Shown: positions 41,772 through 50,363 of the stretch, piece after piece
How the letters are laid out: each line of letters opens with the position of its first letter
How positions within the stretch are numbered: the first letter of the stretch is position 1
From: JAVKBW01 sp964352715
Lineage (GTDB): Bacteria; Pseudomonadota; Alphaproteobacteria; UBA8366; Aestuariispiraceae
Reading direction: 5' to 3'
Assembly: GCA_964352715.1 (NCBI GenBank)
Contig: CAYGSU010000007.1
Span: forward strand, 1 to 64,000
Length of the DNA: 64,000 nucleotides
Made by a program: the position numbers and the translations under genes
The notes under the pieces: model-generated
Database searches by the model: none
Seen by the model: the letters and a program-made list of their open reading frames with translations, nothing else
Told to the model about the DNA's origin: nothing

Positions 41772-43318
41772 GATGCTTCGCAATCTTCTATCGATTGGTG
41801 TTGCCTTTGCCAGCACAGATCATCGAGCGCCTGGTCGAGCGTTCCAATCAGATGGTGACCCGTGTCAGATTCAGACACATCGCGAAGGACTGATCGAACG
41901 GTTTCAAGATCGATGTCTTCCTGTTCAGAAGTAACAACCACCGGGCGTTGAATTCGCACAATCGGTCCGGGTTTTCCAAGAAGATTCAACAACAGATTTA
42001 GGCAGAAACCATCTTTCCTGTTTCTAGGTATTGCTCTGGCGCTGATCAATGCCTTCCTGGATATTGCAACCGTCGATAAGCTGCAAATCGTATTGTCCGT
42101 TATGAGTTGATAGGCTACCGAACTTCGGTCACCTGGAAGAGCGGCAGGCGTCTGATCATTCATGCCGCCATAACTCATCAGAACGGATTGCGGGCTGCAT
42201 GACAGGGCATGCCGATGCGCATCAAGCGCATCTTCTGTGAATTCCTCACCAGCTTGCAGAAAAATCACTGCGCTTCCTGTCAACACATTGATCGCATATT
42301 GCAACTGTTCACCCGTGCCAAGCCCGGGGCGGACCGTGACGATGTGAAGCCTGAAGGGCCAGTCCCTCTCTGTTGTCTTCGCCAGAGACTCCTTCAATGT
42401 CTTTTCAACAACAACTGCGACTTCGCTAGGTGGCAGACGCTGACGGGTTGCGGATTCCAGGCTTTTTTCGAGATCCGCGACATCGTCGATACCGGTAATG
42501 ATGAGGCTCAACGGCCGCTTCGGCACAGCAGCGAGCCATTTGTAGACCTGATGGCGAGCCGCAACCCCCAGCAGCCGTTGGCGAACAATTTCGTTATAGG
42601 AGTCCCGCAAATGGGCGAAATAGGGATGGCGCAGATACAGTTTGGTCAATGTGTCCATTTCCCGGATAAGCCGGTTCAGGTCCATCGTGGTGTTCCCTGT
42701 CCATATCCGGTGCCTTAACAGGTTCTCCTGCACATGGACAAAACTTTCAGGCGCTCGAAGCCACAGACGAGTATAGAAATCGGAATCCTCACCGATTGTC
42801 TTTTCTTCCGTGAAAGGACCGATAGCGCGTGCTGAGCGCGTCCGCACCATTACGGAACTCATCGTAAACGGCGGCGTCATCAGGCGTTCAGGCAGCGCCT
42901 CCGGTTCCTTCGCGCGCACCGCATAGTCGAGATCGTGTTCGGGAAATTCCAACCAGAAATTGCAATAGGCAAGCGTCGTCCCGCTCACCGACTTCAACGC
43001 GGATAGCATGGTGCGAAGAAATTCCGGCTCCCATACGTCATCGCTGTCCAGAAAGGCGGCAAAGGGTGTTGTTACCGACGCCAGGCCTGAATTGGCCGCT
43101 GCGCCGACACCCCTGTTGGTTTCATGCCGCACAAGCTTGACCCGGTCGCCGTAATGCGATGCAACAGCCTCCGCCACGCCGTCCGTCGACCCGTCATCGA
43201 CAACGACAATCGGCTGATCGGCAATACTCTGGTCGATAACGGACCGAACAGCAGCAAGGGTTTGATCCCGCCGATTATAGGTCCGGATGATTGTGGTGAC
43301 TTCTGCTCTTTCCGACAT
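41768..43318 (-). CDS. Family 2 glycosyltransferase with C-terminal extension
   Basis: About 516 residues from ATG 43318 (a GGCGGGG ribosome site precedes it). The N-terminal GT-A domain (about 1-240) has VTTIIRTYNRRDQTL, the VVDDGSTDG nucleotide-sugar aspartates and the DSDD metal motif (FLDSDDVWEPEFL). A second ~250-residue region contains another Rossmann-like stretch (RPLSLIITGIDDVADLEKSL, about 275-294) that looks like a degenerate second glycosyltransferase domain. It is translationally coupled to the sulfotransferase. The donor and acceptor are unknown. Confidence 0.88.
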   Translation of the reverse strand: MSERAEVTTIIRTYNRRDQTLAAVRSVIDQSIADQPIVVVDDGSTDGVAEAVASHYGDRVKLVRHETNRGVGAAANSGLASVTTPFAAFLDSDDVWEPEFLRTMLSALKSVSGTTLAYCNFWLEFPEHDLDYAVRAKEPEALPERLMTPPFTMSSVMVRTRSARAIGPFTEEKTIGEDSDFYTRLWLRAPESFVHVQENLLRHRIWTGNTTMDLNRLIREMDTLTKLYLRHPYFAHLRDSYNEIVRQRLLGVAARHQVYKWLAAVPKRPLSLIITGIDDVADLEKSLESATRQRLPPSEVAVVVEKTLKESLAKTTERDWPFRLHIVTVRPGLGTGEQLQYAINVLTGSAVIFLQAGEEFTEDALDAHRHALSCSPQSVLMSYGGMNDQTPAALPGDRSSVAYQLITDNTICSLSTVAISRKALISARAIPRNRKDGFCLNLLLNLLGKPGPIVRIQRPVVVTSEQEDIDLETVRSVLRDVSESDTGHHLIGTLDQALDDLCWQRQHQSIEDCEAS

Positions 43319-43495
43319 CCCCGCCACTTTTCTCATTCGACCCAACTATGACAGGGCCTGTTTCGCCAAGTATAGAGATTCGCAGCACTATTGGCAGCCG
43401 CTTTGAACAGCATTCAACCGATTTGGACCCCTGATTGTTATCAACTAAGCGAGAACAGCGCTATCAGGCTGAAACGGAACAATGGAATGGAAGAA

Positions 43496-43571
43496 TGGTG
43501 CCCAGGGACAGAATTGAACTGCCGACACGCGGATTTTCAATCCGCTGCTCTACCAACTGAGCTACCTGGGC
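43496..43571 (-). tRNA. tRNA-Phe (GAA)
   Basis: 76 bases with CCA encoded. The acceptor stem GCCCAGG/CCTGGGC pairs fully. The D-loop is GCTCAGTTGGTAGAGC; the anticodon stem GCGGA/TCCGC encloses loop TTGAAAA with anticodon GAA. The T-arm is present (CAGTTCAATTCTG). It lies downstream of yacG on the same strand, as in many alphaproteobacteria. Confidence 0.97.
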
Positions 43572-43621
43572 CCATTGAAATGACGACTTGCCGTCAGGCA
43601 GGTCATCGACTGGCGAGAAGC

Positions 43622-43642
43622 GGTTGTTTATTGAAAACAACC
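43622..43642. repeat. Hairpin between yacG and tRNA-Phe
   Basis: GGTTGTTT (43622-43629) and AAACAACC (43635-43642) form a perfect 8-bp stem with a 5-base loop. It may be a processing signal or weak terminator between the yacG operon and the tRNA. There is no T-run on either strand. Confidence 0.4.
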
Positions 43643-43700
43643 CGGCCTGTCCAGCCCGTATTTAACTCTCATCGACGCATACGGTCGGAACCCGCCGAAT

Positions 43701-43919
43701 TCAGCGATCCTGCTCATTGTCATTGACGGGCGATATCGCAAGTTCTTCGCCCTCTTCTTCCGACCAGTCATCAGGTCCTTCAACGGCGGGAATACTGTAG
43801 TGACCACCGAGCCAACGATTGAGATCGATATTGGCGCAGCGTGACGAACAGAATGGACGGTATTTCTGAGTCTGCGGTTTGCCGCAGATCGAACAATTGG
43901 CCTTGGGTTTTTCAGTCAT
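43701..43919 (-). CDS. yacG: DNA gyrase inhibitor/zinc-binding protein YacG
   Basis: A 72-residue protein. CSIC (9-12) and C24-xxx-C28 (CSSRC) form the YacG zinc finger, and ANIDLNRWLGGHYSIP follows as in the family; the C-terminus is acidic. In E. coli YacG binds GyrB and inhibits gyrase. The ATG overlaps the RNase stop by 4 bases. It is the last gene of the maf-RNase-yacG unit. Confidence 0.93.
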   Translation of the reverse strand: MTEKPKANCSICGKPQTQKYRPFCSSRCANIDLNRWLGGHYSIPAVEGPDDWSEEEGEELAISPVNDNEQDR

Positions 43920-45307
43920 TTTCGCAGCCTAACCTCCCAATCCGGCGATGCGCTTTCCTCCAGAGTGACCGACTGGCCGAGGCGGGTCTCGGTTTCCCGC
44001 AAGGCGGCCTCGAACGCGCCTTTAAGCAGACCAAGCACGGACGGCGGCGCTGAAACGACCGGACGCCCTGCGCCGGTCATATGCACCAGCTTCCGCAATA
44101 TCGCCGCCGCTTCCGCTTCGGCCAGCGGACGCGCCGGCTGAACCGGTGACAAGAGCTGTTCCGTTAGCCCCGGTCCCGCGCGCTGGCGGGTTATTTCAAC
44201 CAGCCCGGCCGCTGTCATGCCCAGGACATCGGTCGGAACGGATGCTGACCGCAACGCCTTGCGCGTCGCTTCGACAACTTTCTTTCGGTCTTCCTTGTTT
44301 CGCATTGAAACGAAGTCCACCACGATCAACCCGGACAGGTTCCGCAGTTCGATTTGCCGGGCAACTTCGGCAGCAGCGCGGAGATTGAGCTTCACCGTGC
44401 CGGAAAATCCGTCCGGCGCCATCGCTGTATCGGCCAGATTGACATCAATGACGGTCATCGCCTCGACCTGATCGATCGACAGCGATCCGCCGCCCGGAAT
44501 ATCGACAAGCCTGCTGCGCAACGCATCGATTTCCGGCTCGATTCCGACGGCGGCAAAAATCGGCGCTCTTGGATCGTGAAAAAGCAAATCCTTGGTCAGA
44601 TCGGGCCAGCTTTCCTCAACAGCCTTTTTCAGCGCAGCGAAACACAGCCGGTCATCCACGGCGATCCGGCCAGCCGGCGGCGCATCAAGAAGCACTGTTG
44701 TAAGGGCCTCAGGCGCAGGCTTCACAAGCCCCGGCGGTCCGCCCGCGCGGAAGGTCGAATCTGCAGCTTTCCAGGCCTCGGTCAGGCCCTGGATCTCCTG
44801 CATTATGGCAGCATCGGACGCCGCGACGGCAGGCCAGTTGACCATAAGACCGCCTTCCGTCGGTTTTGCCCCGGCAACAAGGGTTTCAAGTTCGGCCCGG
44901 CGGCGACCCTGGCCGCAGCGGCGGTCGAGCGTAACGCCACCGCCTTTCGGGTAATAGGTCACGTACCGGCCCCTGAACACCGGTTTCGTGCTGATCGCAG
45001 GACCTTTTAGATCATCAGCTGCCCGCAGAACCTGCACCAAAATCTGCTGGCCTTCGGTCAGGCCCTTTGGAAATTTTGGCAGAAAGGCATCGCCAAGCTT
45101 GGGGTCGCCCAGGTCGACGAAAGCGCCGGCGGTCGCTTTCTCGATCTTTTTCACCCGTGCCCGGTAGACCGCGCCGACCGGGCTTTGTTCGTCGATACGG
45201 TCGATTCGGAACCGCCGCAGCCGACCGTCATCGTCAACAACTGCAATTCGGGTTTCAGCCGGTGAAACCTCGATCAGCGTATCCCAGTCTTCCTCATGAT
45301 CCGTCAT
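43916..45307 (-). CDS. Ribonuclease E/G-family endoribonuclease (RNase G-like)
   Basis: 463 residues: an S1 RNA-binding domain (about 38-115, AVYRARVKKIEKATAGAFVDLGD split around the insert), then the RNase H-like and DNase I-like catalytic parts with both metal aspartates (MTVIDVN and LIVVDFVSM). It lacks the long C-terminal degradosome scaffold of RNase E. I also see no CPxCxG zinc-link motif after the ITRQRAG segment, so tetramer formation may differ. It cleaves AU-rich single-stranded RNA with 5'-monophosphate preference if typical. It overlaps both neighbours by 4 bases. Confidence 0.9.
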   Translation of the reverse strand: MTDHEEDWDTLIEVSPAETRIAVVDDDGRLRRFRIDRIDEQSPVGAVYRARVKKIEKATAGAFVDLGDPKLGDAFLPKFPKGLTEGQQILVQVLRAADDLKGPAISTKPVFRGRYVTYYPKGGGVTLDRRCGQGRRRAELETLVAGAKPTEGGLMVNWPAVAASDAAIMQEIQGLTEAWKAADSTFRAGGPPGLVKPAPEALTTVLLDAPPAGRIAVDDRLCFAALKKAVEESWPDLTKDLLFHDPRAPIFAAVGIEPEIDALRSRLVDIPGGGSLSIDQVEAMTVIDVNLADTAMAPDGFSGTVKLNLRAAAEVARQIELRNLSGLIVVDFVSMRNKEDRKKVVEATRKALRSASVPTDVLGMTAAGLVEITRQRAGPGLTEQLLSPVQPARPLAEAEAAAILRKLVHMTGAGRPVVSAPPSVLGLLKGAFEAALRETETRLGQSVTLEESASPDWEVRLRK

Positions 45308-45882
45308 TTCAGGTAACCCGCGCCGATCAACATTTGCCTGACATCAAACAGCGGCAAACCAACGACATTCGAATACGAGCCGTTGATAAACCGGATAAGT
45401 CCTTCCGAGGCGCCCTGGATGGCGTACCCGCCGGCCTTGCCCGCCCATTCACCGGATTCGATCATCGTGTCGATCTCGCGAATTTCGAAACGCTTGAAGG
45501 CAACCGCTGTCTGAACCAGGCGGGTCGATATCTTGCCGCCGGGCGCGACCAGGCACACCCCGCCATACACGCGGTGGCGCCGGCCGGACAACAGATTGAG
45601 ACAGGCGCGCGCCGTTGCCGGGTCTTCGGCTTTCGGCAAAATCCGCCTTCCGACCGAAACCACCGTATCGGCGGCGAGGACGAAGGCATCCTGATGCTGC
45701 CGGGCGACGACGGCCGCTTTACCGGTAGCCATCCGCTCCGCATAGGGGCCTGGCAGTTCCCGGTCGAGCGGTGTCTCGTCGATATCCGCCGGGCTTATGA
45801 CATCCGGTGTGATACCTATCTGCGCCAGCAGGTCGACGCGGCGCGGGCTGGCGGACGCCAGAACAAACCGGACAAGGGACAC
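45304..45882 (-). CDS. maf: Maf-family nucleotide pyrophosphatase
   Basis: 192 residues. LASASPRRVDLLAQIG at the N-terminus, VLAADTVVSVGRRIL with the catalytic Asp, and YAIQGASEGLIRFINGSYSNVVGLPL at the C-terminus are Maf signatures. The family hydrolyses modified or canonical pyrimidine NTPs to monophosphates. The start is GTG 45882, directly after the stop of the phosphatase gene, with GGAG 8 bases upstream. Confidence 0.94.
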   Translation of the reverse strand: MSLVRFVLASASPRRVDLLAQIGITPDVISPADIDETPLDRELPGPYAERMATGKAAVVARQHQDAFVLAADTVVSVGRRILPKAEDPATARACLNLLSGRRHRVYGGVCLVAPGGKISTRLVQTAVAFKRFEIREIDTMIESGEWAGKAGGYAIQGASEGLIRFINGSYSNVVGLPLFDVRQMLIGAGYLK

Positions 45883-46314
45883 CTAAAGGTCTCCGAACTG
45901 TGTGGCGATGCGCTTGCGCAACTGATCGCGAACCTGCCGATACGCATCGAGCCTGATATCCCGGCTTCCTTCTACGATCGACGGGTCGAACGTGTTCCAG
46001 AACTCCACATCGCAGGCCATCGTGCGGGTCATTTCCACAGCGTGGTGCTGCGCTTCCGGCGACAGGGCGACGATGAGGTCAAAATAGGAATCCTCCATTT
46101 CGTCAAATGTCTTCGGGTTGTGATTGGACATGTCTATGCCGATCTCGGACATCACCTGCACCATGAAGCCATCCAATTCGCCTTTTCGGGCGCCTGCGGA
46201 ATCCACATAGATTTTCGTTCCCTTGAGAGATTTCAGAATTCCCTCGGCCATCGCCGAGCGAATGGAATTCATCGTGCAACAAAACAGGACGGCATCAGGA
46301 TCAGCGCCGAACAT
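45883..46314 (-). CDS. Low-molecular-weight protein tyrosine phosphatase-type protein
   Basis: 143 residues. The phosphate-binding CX5R loop is C13-TMNSI-R19 followed by SAMAEG, and the general acid lies in FDPS near the C-terminus (about 109-112). The fold is shared with arsenate reductase ArsC of the LMW-PTP type; no extra redox cysteine pair is evident, so a phosphatase is more likely. The gene sits between UPF0262 and maf; in related genomes infA normally lies between this gene and maf, and it is absent here. Confidence 0.88.
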   Translation of the reverse strand: MFGADPDAVLFCCTMNSIRSAMAEGILKSLKGTKIYVDSAGARKGELDGFMVQVMSEIGIDMSNHNPKTFDEMEDSYFDLIVALSPEAQHHAVEMTRTMACDVEFWNTFDPSIVEGSRDIRLDAYRQVRDQLRKRIATQFGDL

Positions 46315-46365
46315 TAGGCTGTCCTTTCCTGCATTGTTTGCGCCCCGCCTCTCTCCCTTTCAAAA

Positions 46366-46857
46366 CTAACTGCGAATGTGCAAGACACAGACAATGGTGA
46401 ACAGGCGTCTGGCGGTCGCCTTGTCCATTTCAATCTTGTCTTTCAGCCTTTCGCGAAGAAGATCGGACCCTTCATTATGCAGGCCCCGCCGTGCCATATC
46501 GATTGTCTCGATCTGGCTGGGCGAAAGTTTCTTGATGGCATCGTAGTAGCTTTCGCAGATCTGGAAATAATCCCGGATCAACCGGCGGAACGGTGTCAGC
46601 AGAAGCTGGAAGGTCTTGATTTCCTTTTCGCCGGTTTCATCATAGACACCGAAGATCAGCCGCTTGCCATCGCCATCGATACCAAGGAACACGCTGTACG
46701 GTCCATCAGGGCCGTTGACCAGCAGGAACCGGTTCATATCCAGCAGGTCGTACATCGCGACAGCGCGTTCGTGTTCGATTTCGGGGCTGCGTTTGACGAC
46801 GTTTTTCTCATCGAGCTTCATGTCGACGATGCGATGATTTTCACCGAAGTCTACCAT
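46366..46857 (-). CDS. UPF0262-family protein
   Basis: About 163 residues from ATG 46857, chosen for its AGGGGAAAG ribosome site; an in-frame ATG at 46926 lies within the 3' end of hisD. Typical features are FGENHRIVDMKLDEKNV, RFLLVNGPDGPYSVFLG and the C-terminal RGLHNEGSDLL. UPF0262 is restricted largely to alphaproteobacteria, sits beside hisD, and has no known function. It is small, soluble and acidic. Confidence 0.9.
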   Translation of the reverse strand: MVDFGENHRIVDMKLDEKNVVKRSPEIEHERAVAMYDLLDMNRFLLVNGPDGPYSVFLGIDGDGKRLIFGVYDETGEKEIKTFQLLLTPFRRLIRDYFQICESYYDAIKKLSPSQIETIDMARRGLHNEGSDLLRERLKDKIEMDKATARRLFTIVCVLHIRS

Positions 46858-46912
46858 TGTGCTTTCCCCTGCCGTCCGTTCGCGAAGCTGTGCTGGAACC
46901 ACCTCACAGCCG

Positions 46913-48220
46913 TTACTGTTCGTCAATCGGCATATTCAGCCTGATTGCAATCGACTTGGCATGCGCCTGCAACCCTTCAACATTGGCAAGGGTTACGGCC
47001 GCCGGGCCGATTTTTGAAAGACTATCGGAATCGCAGGCAACAAGCGAGGTCCGCTTCATGAAATCCAGCACGCCAAGACCGCTCGAAAACCGCGCCGACC
47101 GCGAAGTCGGCAAAACGTGATTCGGCCCGGCAATGTAGTCGCCGATCGCTTCCGGTGTGTTGCGACCGAGGAAGATGGCGCCGGCATTGCGTACGCGGTC
47201 AGCAAGGGACCGCGGATCAGCGACCGCAAGTTCCAGATGTTCCGGCGCAATGCGGTCGATCAGCGGCAAGGCCTGGTCGATACCGGATACGACAATGATC
47301 GCCCCGTGATCCTGCCAGCTTTTCCGGGCGATGTCGCGGCGAGGCAATGATGCCAGTTGCCGCTCGACGGCATTCGCCACCTGGTCCGCGAACGCAGCAT
47401 CATCAGTGATCAGGACGGATTGCGCACTTGTATCGTGTTCAGCCTGCGACAGCAGATCGATCGCCATCCAGTCAGGATCGTTTTCCGCATCGGCAACAAC
47501 CAGAATTTCAGACGGGCCCGCGATCATGTCGATGCCGACAATGCCGAATACCCGTCGTTTCGCCGCCGCGACATAGGCATTGCCCGGCCCGACGATCTTG
47601 TCGACCGGGGCGATTGTCGCTGTGCCATAGGCCAGCGCACCAACCGCCTGCGCACCGCCGATGCGATACACTTCGTCAACGCCTGAAACCCTGGCTGCGG
47701 CGAGCACCAGCGGGTTCAGAACACCATCCGGCGACGGCACCACCATCACCAGACGATCAACCCCCGCCACCTTGGCCGGTATGGCGTTCATCAGTACTGA
47801 ACTCGGATAGGCCGCCAGCCCGCCGGGCACATAAAGCCCGGCCGCTTCCACGGCATTCCAGCGGTAACCGAGCCGAACGCCCTGCTCGTCCGTCCATTCC
47901 GCCCCATCCGGCCGCATTTTTGCGTGATAGGCGCGAATGCGTTCCGCCGCCATCTCCAGCGCCGCCAGCGCCTTCGGGTCACACGCGGATGCAGCGGCAT
48001 CCAGTTCCGCAGCAGTAACGCGCATGCCGGCGGCTGTCAGATCCAGCCGGTCGAACTTGTTTGTGTAGTCCAGCACCGCCGCATCACCGCGCGTGCGCAC
48101 ATCCTTCAGAATATCGGCGACAACTGCATCGACATCATCCTCCATCTCGCGCTTGGCGATCAGAAATGACGAAAACGCGGCTTTGAAACCAGGGTCGGTC
48201 GCATTCAGCCTAAGCGGCAT
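46913..48220 (-). CDS. hisD: Histidinol dehydrogenase
   Basis: HisD oxidises histidinol to histidine in two NAD-dependent steps. The 435 residues include YVPGGLAAYPSSVLMNAIPA, the IVGPGNAYVAAAKR nucleotide loop, AGPSEILVVAD and the zinc-binding catalytic region AEHDTSAQSVL. Its ATG lies 11 bp inside the hisG 3' end with a GGAGG ribosome site, so it is translated from the hisG-hisD message. Confidence 0.96.
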   Translation of the reverse strand: MPLRLNATDPGFKAAFSSFLIAKREMEDDVDAVVADILKDVRTRGDAAVLDYTNKFDRLDLTAAGMRVTAAELDAAASACDPKALAALEMAAERIRAYHAKMRPDGAEWTDEQGVRLGYRWNAVEAAGLYVPGGLAAYPSSVLMNAIPAKVAGVDRLVMVVPSPDGVLNPLVLAAARVSGVDEVYRIGGAQAVGALAYGTATIAPVDKIVGPGNAYVAAAKRRVFGIVGIDMIAGPSEILVVADAENDPDWMAIDLLSQAEHDTSAQSVLITDDAAFADQVANAVERQLASLPRRDIARKSWQDHGAIIVVSGIDQALPLIDRIAPEHLELAVADPRSLADRVRNAGAIFLGRNTPEAIGDYIAGPNHVLPTSRSARFSSGLGVLDFMKRTSLVACDSDSLSKIGPAAVTLANVEGLQAHAKSIAIRLNMPIDEQ

Positions 48221-48872
48221 TGACGGCCTCCTGGAATTTCGTGATCCAGCCGTCGATTTCCTCCGGCCGTGTTTTCAGCGCCGTCCGGTTGACGATCAGG
48301 CGGCTGGTGACTTCCGCGATCGTTTCGATTTCAACAAGCCCGTTGTCCTTCAGGGTTCGGCCGGTCGAGACGAGGTCGACAATGCGGCGACACAGCCCCA
48401 TGCCCGGCGCCAGTTCCATCGCGCCGTTCAGCTTGATGCATTCGGCCTGCACGCCGCGCGCGGCGAAATACTTGCGGGTCACTTCCGGATACTTCGTGGC
48501 GACGCGGATATGGCTCCATTTGGACGGATCGTCGTCCTCGCTCAGCTCTGCCGGTTCCGCCACCGAGAGGCGACAATGCCCGATTTCCAGATCGACCGGT
48601 GCATAGATTTCCGAATAATCGAATTCCATCAGCACATCATTGCCGGCGATCCCCAGATGGGCCGCGCCGAACGCAACGAAAGTCGCCACATCGAAACTGC
48701 GGACGCGAACGATGCTGATTTGCGGGTTGTTGGTCGCGAATTTCAGTTGCCGGGCGTTCTTGTCGTCGAAGGCGGCCTCCGGCACGATTCCGACGCGGTC
48801 GAGCATCGGGCGCAATTCATCAAGAATCCGGCCCTTGGGAACGGCGACAACAAGATTTTCCGTGGTTTTCAT
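48210..48872 (-). CDS. hisG: ATP phosphoribosyltransferase, short form
   Basis: About 220 residues: the catalytic half only (VVAVPKGRILDELRPML at the N-terminus, GAHLGIAGNDVLMEF, GLCRRIVDLVSTGRTL for PRPP binding). The regulatory ACT-like C-terminal domain of the long form is missing, as expected when HisZ is present (3880-5043). I chose ATG 48872 because the ORF upstream of it (to 48929) lies in the intergenic repeat and is not conserved-looking. No strong ribosome site is visible, so ATG 48887 is also possible. Confidence 0.92.
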   Translation of the reverse strand: MKTTENLVVAVPKGRILDELRPMLDRVGIVPEAAFDDKNARQLKFATNNPQISIVRVRSFDVATFVAFGAAHLGIAGNDVLMEFDYSEIYAPVDLEIGHCRLSVAEPAELSEDDDPSKWSHIRVATKYPEVTRKYFAARGVQAECIKLNGAMELAPGMGLCRRIVDLVSTGRTLKDNGLVEIETIAEVTSRLIVNRTALKTRPEEIDGWITKFQEAVNAA

Positions 48873-48873
48873 C

Positions 48874-48964
48874 GGTAACGCACATTCCATTTGAACCGGC
48901 GACAGGACTGACGGAGCGCGTTTTGACATAGAGACGCGAAGGATTCCAGAGATTTCCGAGAGCC
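48874..48964. repeat. About 90-bp dispersed repeat, copy A
   Basis: Aligns over its whole length with 50070-50161 in the same orientation. Shared blocks in order: GGTAACGC, ATTCCAT, GCGAC, GGACTGA, AGCGCGTTT, GACAT, TCCAG, GATTTC. Copy A begins 2 bp upstream of the hisG start codon, so it forms the hisG leader region. Confidence 0.7.
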
Positions 48965-49152
48965 ACCTGCCATCTGCAGCCCGTGGCCAGTCGGGATGCC
49001 GTAGTTGCCAGATTTCGAACTGCGTTCACTTTTACTAATGCCAAGCCTCAAAAACTATCGTTTGTCGGACCCTGTCAGAGCCGGGATACTTCCCGCCGGT
49101 CAATCCGGTACGGCAATGCAGTTAGCCTGCACAGCACAAAGGACGATGGAAG

Positions 49153-50001
49153 ATGAAGAGAATTTACGACTTCAGCCGCGCGCCCGCAGAGCGCAACTAT
49201 ACGGTATCGGACCTCAAGGCCCTGAAGGGATCGGGCAAGAAACTCAGCATGGCAAACCCGGCGGATAGTGACCAGATTGTCGCCTGCGTTGAGGCCGGGA
49301 TAGACCTGTTGGTCGTCGGCACCGACCAGATGCAGGATGTACGCCGACTGGCGCCGACCCATTTTACCGGTGCGGGTTCGTCATGGGCCCAGTTCGGATC
49401 GGACGACGACATCATAGACCATGCCTATGAAGCCATGCGAAACGGCGCCGACATGTACTACACGCTGCGATCCTTCAACGTCATGGAACGCATGGCGCGT
49501 GACGGCATTCCCGTTCAAAGCCATATCGGCCTGATTCCGACCTTTAGCCATCATTGCGGCGGCCTGCGCGCCTGGGGCCGAACAGCCGACGAAGCCATGC
49601 AGATTTTCCAGACGCTGAAGCGCATGGAGGATGTTGGCGTGTTTGCTGTCGAGGCCGAATGTATCGCCGAGGAAGTTCTCGAGGCTATCAATCTCAAGAC
49701 CACGATCGTCACCTTTTCACTCGGGTCGGGCATGGCTGGTGATGCCGTATTTTCCTTCGTTGCCGACGTCTGCGGCGAAGCAAGCGAGGAAGATAAACCG
49801 CCCAAGCATGCCTATGCGTTCGGAAATGTCGGTCGGCTTCACAAGCAGATTCATACTGAACGCGTTGAGGCGCTATCCAAATTCCACAACGAAGTTCACG
49901 CGCAGAATTTTCCATACCCGGAAACAAACATTCGCATGCATGATGGCGAACGGGACAGGTTTCTTGAAGCACTCGACAAGTGGACACCCGTTCATCAATA
50001 A
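49153..50001 (+). CDS. Divergent PanB-like (ketopantoate hydroxymethyltransferase superfamily) protein
   Basis: 282 residues that follow the PanB TIM-barrel plan. GIPVQSHIGLIPTFSHHCGG (119-138; His124 aligns with the PanB catalytic His), NGADMYYTL (Asp100) and FAVEAECIAEEV (Glu167/169) match, as does the GSGMAGDAV phosphate-like loop. The PanB metal motif VGDS is VGTD here (55-58) and the LEGG strand is not evident. So it is either a variant PanB or a different aldolase or lyase of the PEP/pyruvate superfamily. It is a single gene on the plus strand, with no panC or panD nearby. Confidence 0.75.
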   Translation: MKRIYDFSRAPAERNYTVSDLKALKGSGKKLSMANPADSDQIVACVEAGIDLLVVGTDQMQDVRRLAPTHFTGAGSSWAQFGSDDDIIDHAYEAMRNGADMYYTLRSFNVMERMARDGIPVQSHIGLIPTFSHHCGGLRAWGRTADEAMQIFQTLKRMEDVGVFAVEAECIAEEVLEAINLKTTIVTFSLGSGMAGDAVFSFVADVCGEASEEDKPPKHAYAFGNVGRLHKQIHTERVEALSKFHNEVHAQNFPYPETNIRMHDGERDRFLEALDKWTPVHQ

Positions 50002-50069
50002 ACGCGGCGTTTGTTACCATAGCGCCTTCCGGGCGGCTGGCCCATATAGCCCAAGGTGTCAGGAGAAAT

Positions 50070-50161
50070 GGTAACGCGGATTCCATAATATACCAGCGAC
50101 GGGACTGAAGAAGCGCGTTTCGACATCGCAAAGAGAAAGAGTCCAGCGATTTCGGACAACC
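50070..50161. repeat. About 90-bp dispersed repeat, copy B
   Basis: Second copy of the element at 48874-48964, same orientation, roughly three bases in four identical by eye. It lies between the PanB-like gene and tRNA-Thr, just before the inverted repeat at 50169-50193. Confidence 0.7.
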
Positions 50162-50168
50162 GAACGTC

Positions 50169-50193
50169 GCGGCGTCCATGAGAAAGACGCCGC
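50169..50193. repeat. Inverted repeat downstream of tRNA-Thr
   Basis: GCGGCGTC (50169-50176) pairs with GACGCCGC (50186-50193) around a 9-base loop. It lies just past the 3' end of the minus-strand tRNA and after repeat copy B. The strong GC stem could end tRNA transcription, although no T-run follows. Confidence 0.45.
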
Positions 50194-50213
50194 AATGCTT
50201 GAATTTGGGAAGC

Positions 50214-50288
<75 letters not shown>

Positions 50289-50363
50289 AGTGCCTGACCG
50301 GCGGTCCGTTTCCGCCGAAGCGCGCGCGTTATGCCATAGCCTCTGGCCCTGAACAAGCGCTTC

